Program-made: the position numbers and the translations under genes | Assembly (NCBI GenBank): GCA_938048505.1 | Contig: CALIUX010000291.1 | Span: forward strand, 1 to 20,762 | Length of the DNA: 20,762 nt | Direction: 5' to 3' | DNA from: an uncultured Pseudomonadales bacterium | GTDB lineage: Bacteria > Pseudomonadota > Gammaproteobacteria > Pseudomonadales > Cellvibrionaceae | Part shown: piece by piece, positions 18,097-20,762 of the stretch | Layout: each line of letters starts with the position of its first letter | Position numbering within the stretch: position 1 is the stretch's first letter | The notes under the pieces: generated by a model | Seen by the model: the letters and a program-made list of their open reading frames with translations, nothing else | Database searches by the model: none | Told to the model about the DNA's origin: nothing

Positions 18097-18220
18097 AATC
18101 AAGGCAGGGAAACAAGTTATCTCGAGACAGAGAATAACAAAGCTAAAACTAAGAACATAGCATTAAGAATATAGTACCAATAAATAGTACGCCAACCCAT
18201 AAAAAATATTAAACAGCATA

Positions 18221-18784
18221 TTACAGCGAGAGATCTATACTTGCATAAGTCGATTCATATTTCCCGAAATCTGCATTCATAGTTTTGTATGTAAAAGACA
18301 AACCAACGCTACTAGAAAAGCGATAACCTAATGTTAATTTACCAAAAAAGTCATGCCCGTCTATTTCTTTCTTTTCTTCGGGCCCAGAGTTAAGAAAGGC
18401 GCCTTCTTGCGACTCGACCGACCAGTCAGAGTATCCTACAGCCGGCTCAAAATAGAAATCATAAAAATTGAATATGTAGCCTATAGATAAATCCAATGAG
18501 ACATAGCTCAAATTATCAAAGGCATTCTTAAAAAATAAAATATCGTTCTCAGCGCTTTCTAATGCTAAATCAACAAAAACATTATTTTCAAACGCATAGC
18601 CACCATAGATATTAAATGCTTTTGAGTTTTTACCGACTTTTTCATCATCAAATACCAATTGCTTTTTCAGACTAATGTCAGTATTACCCAAACCGCCACC
18701 TAATCGTACCTTACTGTCTGAGTAAGCAGGAAAAGAGATCGCAGCCAAGCTAAGGCATAAAACAATGGAGCGTGAAGTCGACAT
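18221..18784 (-). CDS. Small outer-membrane beta-barrel protein
   Basis: A 187-residue exported protein of unknown function. A Sec signal peptide ends at AYS (residue 22). The mature part alternates hydrophobic and polar residues in strands such as AFNIYGGYAFENNVFVDLAL, YVSLDLSIGYIFNFYDFYFEPAVGYS and FFGKLTLGYRFSSSVGLSFTYKT. This is the pattern of an eight-stranded OmpA/OmpW-like barrel. It ends SIDLSL, without the usual terminal aromatic. The ATG at 18784 has AGAGG 11 bases upstream, a long spacing. It is on the same strand as the agarase, 480 bp away, and divergent from the cytochrome lipoprotein gene. A role in oligosaccharide uptake is possible but unsupported. Confidence 0.75.
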   Translation of the reverse strand: MSTSRSIVLCLSLAAISFPAYSDSKVRLGGGLGNTDISLKKQLVFDDEKVGKNSKAFNIYGGYAFENNVFVDLALESAENDILFFKNAFDNLSYVSLDLSIGYIFNFYDFYFEPAVGYSDWSVESQEGAFLNSGPEEKKEIDGHDFFGKLTLGYRFSSSVGLSFTYKTMNADFGKYESTYASIDLSL

Positions 18785-19210
18785 AAAGCATTTTACCTCT
18801 AAAAATAGGGAAGATTTGACTCACAAATTAGAATAGGTTTTCTGAATCAATACTGAATGCGATTGCTTGTTACATATCACGCTGAAGATGTCAGCCTAAA
18901 ATCCATACCCGCACAATAAATTTAAGCAATTAGCATTAAAAAACTGCAGCAAGAAATCAAGCTCTCAGCTATCAAGACTCAGCGCCCAATCAAAAATAAT
19001 AACAGGCTGGATGTTTGCCTAAGATTTAGCTGGCCGTGCAAGGAAGAAGAACAAAAATAAAATCGCTAAACTTCACAGCTTTGACCTTTAGTAGTTGAGT
19101 CAAAGTGCGGGTTCGCTGTACATTCTCCGCCATCCGAATTAACACACTTTCAGTGTTGACCAAACCAACAAACAGAAGCCATTCTAAAGCATGGCCTGCA
19201 AGGTTGATTT
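18785..19210. other. Divergent intergenic region
   Basis: 426 bp between the beta-barrel gene (minus) and the cytochrome lipoprotein gene (plus), and so expected to hold both promoters. An inverted repeat CTTTGAC-N13-GTCAAAG lies at 19079-19105, about 105 bp before the lipoprotein ATG, and could be an operator. No RNA gene or other gene is evident. Confidence 0.45.
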
Positions 19211-20762
19211 ATGTACAGATTTACCCTCCCTTTAAAATGCGCAGCACTTTTATCAGCAAGTTTACTGACAGCATGTGGGGGAGCAACGGTTTCATCATCC
19301 AGCAACCCATCATCGCTAGAGGCAAGTAGTCTTTCTAGTTCAGAAAATGCAGAATCCAGTATTGCTCAAGACAGCAGTTCAGAAGTCAGCAGTTCCCTAA
19401 GTATTAGCTCAACAATCACATCTAGTGACGTCCCCATCAGTAGTGCTAATAGCGATAGTGCCAAGAGTAGTACTGATAGCAGTATCGGTATCATTTTAAG
19501 TAGCATCAGCCAAGGTTCAACAAATAGTTCAACAAGCAGTATTGTTATTATTGAGGCGTCTAGCCTAAGTTCGAAACCCTCAAGCGCTTCAAGCAATACA
19601 TCAAGCCAAGGCGCCTCGGTCAGCAGTGCATTAAGCATTAGCTCAAGCTCATTAAGCAGTAGCTCATTGAACAGCTTGGAAAGTAGCTCTGTCATGAGCT
19701 CATCTACCGTATCAACTAGTAGCGTACCTTCGAGTAGCAGTGAAGAGCAAAGCGACTCAAGCGCTTTTTCTAGCTCGAGCGATGAAGCTAATTCGAGTGC
19801 TGATGAAAGCTCAAGTAGCGCAGCAATAAGCTCAAGCAGCTTTACTACAAGCAGCACTAGCAGCAGCTCAGCAACGAATGCACAAGCAAGCTGCCAAGAA
19901 GCTGTGCAGATGGGTGCCGCACTTTACTTGACGAATTGCCAGTTTTGCCACGGTGATGTTCCAGAAGATGGCCGCACCGTTTGGCGGGGCAATCGAGCAG
20001 TAATGGATATTTTTGATGAAGGGCAAGATGGGTATTTAACCAATAACACACCAACGATCATTGACAGCCTGACACTACCTGACTTCATTCAGGCCTATAT
20101 GCCCTTCACAACAAGCAACCTACCCTACTCTGAAATTGACCCAATACTCGCCTACATTACTCATACACTCAATACTGGCCAAGATTGGTGCCCAGGTGAT
20201 GCGTGGCCACCCATACCGTCTTTGGATAATTCATCAGAACAAAGCAGCTCCACACCATTTGACTCTGAATCGAGCTCTAGCGCAGGACTGACCTCTAGTA
20301 GCAATGAGTCGACTAGCAGTGAAGGCTTTAATGGCAGCTTTTTTAGCAGTAGTTCTTTTGGAAACAGTTCGTTTGAAAGTAGCTCCTTTAATAATACTTC
20401 CTCTAGCAGTAGCACTTTTAATAACAGCTTTTCAGGTGGCTTTGGATCAAGTAGTAGTCAGGTAGTTGGTGGCATTGGTCCAGAAAGAAAAGTGGTTTTA
20501 GCTACTCCAGGCGAAACAACCGGTTCGATTAAAATTGAAGATGATAAAGCACTCGCGCTGATTGATGAGCAAACTGTAATCACTGTAGAGGCAACCGGTT
20601 TTGATTGGTCAGAAGGGCCAGCATGGTCAAAAGATGGTGGGTTTTTACTGTTTTCAGATGTTCCACAAAATGTCATGTATCGCTTTCACCCAACAGAAGG
20701 AATTAGCGTTTACTTGGAACCTTCCGGCTCGACAGGCTATTACCCTCCTGGTAGCACACAAG
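19211..20762 (+). CDS. Poly-serine lipoprotein with cytochrome c and SMP-30/gluconolactonase-like domains (3' end beyond window)
   Basis: An open frame of 517 codons that runs off the right edge without a stop. It starts at ATG 19211 with AAGG eight bases upstream. The lipoprotein signal ends LLTAC (Cys22, Gly at +2), suggesting the outer membrane. Residues about 29-222 form a linker of roughly half serine. A c-type cytochrome domain follows (about 225-335) with haem motif CQFCH at 243-247, likely axial Met297 in AYMPF, and an extra Cys pair candidate (Cys228, Cys327). A second linker (about 338-417) is rich in Ser, Phe, Asn and Gly. From about 418 a propeller domain begins; GFDWSEGPAW (463-472) is the SMP-30/gluconolactonase metal-site strand with Glu468. 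Such lipoproteins with poly-Ser spacers are known in plant- and algal-polysaccharide degraders. Coupling lactone hydrolysis to electron transfer at the cell surface is an inference. Confidence 0.85.
   Translation, partial: MYRFTLPLKCAALLSASLLTACGGATVSSSSNPSSLEASSLSSSENAESSIAQDSSSEVSSSLSISSTITSSDVPISSANSDSAKSSTDSSIGIILSSISQGSTNSSTSSIVIIEASSLSSKPSSASSNTSSQGASVSSALSISSSSLSSSSLNSLESSSVMSSSTVSTSSVPSSSSEEQSDSSAFSSSSDEANSSADESSSSAAISSSSFTTSSTSSSSATNAQASCQEAVQMGAALYLTNCQFCHGDVPEDGRTVWRGNRAVMDIFDEGQDGYLTNNTPTIIDSLTLPDFIQAYMPFTTSNLPYSEIDPILAYITHTLNTGQDWCPGDAWPPIPSLDNSSEQSSSTPFDSESSSSAGLTSSSNESTSSEGFNGSFFSSSSFGNSSFESSSFNNTSSSSSTFNNSFSGGFGSSSSQVVGGIGPERKVVLATPGETTGSIKIEDDKALALIDEQTVITVEATGFDWSEGPAWSKDGGFLLFSDVPQNVMYRFHPTEGISVYLEPSGSTGYYPPGSTQ

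Larger units (their letters stand above)
17741..18220. other. Intergenic region upstream of the agarase
   Basis: 480 bp without a credible gene. The right-hand part is AT-rich and holds a stem-loop at 18075-18096. The left part holds the agarase promoter and its repeats. No tRNA or mobile-element end was seen. Confidence 0.5.

Noticed and set aside
19366..19857. 163-residue Leu/Glu-rich open frame antisense to the poly-Ser linker
   Set aside because: It is the mirror of serine codons: AGC, AGT and TCN read backwards give Leu, Ala, Thr and Glu-type codons with few stops. The sense strand has signal peptide, haem motif and ribosome site.
20161..20415. 84-residue Leu-rich antisense open frame
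   Set aside because: Same artefact, opposite the second Ser-rich linker.

Overview
The window looks like chromosome of a marine, polysaccharide-degrading gammaproteobacterium, most likely of the Saccharophagus/Cellvibrio/Teredinibacter type (Cellvibrionales). That placement is an inference. It rests on a complete GH50 beta-agarase lipoprotein, a GH10 xylanase gene, long poly-serine linkers in a surface lipoprotein, a Na+-pumping oxaloacetate decarboxylase and gammaproteobacterial-type PyrD, DusC, GrxD and TadA. No rRNA, tRNA, CRISPR array, insertion sequence or integrase was seen.

Bases 1-11957 are mostly housekeeping. On the minus strand, reading right to left, lie grxD with its own terminator, a DUF1653 gene followed by tadA and ggt, the oadG-oadA-oadB operon with its terminator, pyk with its terminator, and pyrD. 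On the plus strand are dusC and a small SAM-dependent methyltransferase. Pyruvate kinase and oxaloacetate decarboxylase both make pyruvate, so the left part is a PEP/oxaloacetate/pyruvate node. The pyk upstream region carries two families of 14-bp tandem repeats.

Bases 12037-20762 are accessory. A minus-strand cluster reads from an Acg-type nitroreductase with a twin-arginine signal into a MarR-family repressor and then a membrane-anchored GH10 xylanase. The cluster promoter is filled by two palindromes 21 bp apart, placed as a MarR operator would be. The xylanase gene is intact in frame except for one amber codon exactly where the catalytic nucleophile glutamate of the family belongs. Next come the GH50 agarase lipoprotein, with 18-bp operator-like repeats overlapping its likely promoter, and a small outer-membrane beta-barrel protein. 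The last gene runs off the right edge on the plus strand. It encodes a lipoprotein with a long poly-Ser linker, a c-type cytochrome domain, a second Ser/Phe-rich linker and the start of an SMP-30/gluconolactonase-like propeller.

The items most worth a second look are the amber codon at the xylanase nucleophile, the cytochrome-lactonase lipoprotein, the MarR operator pair, and the repeats in front of the agarase and pyk.
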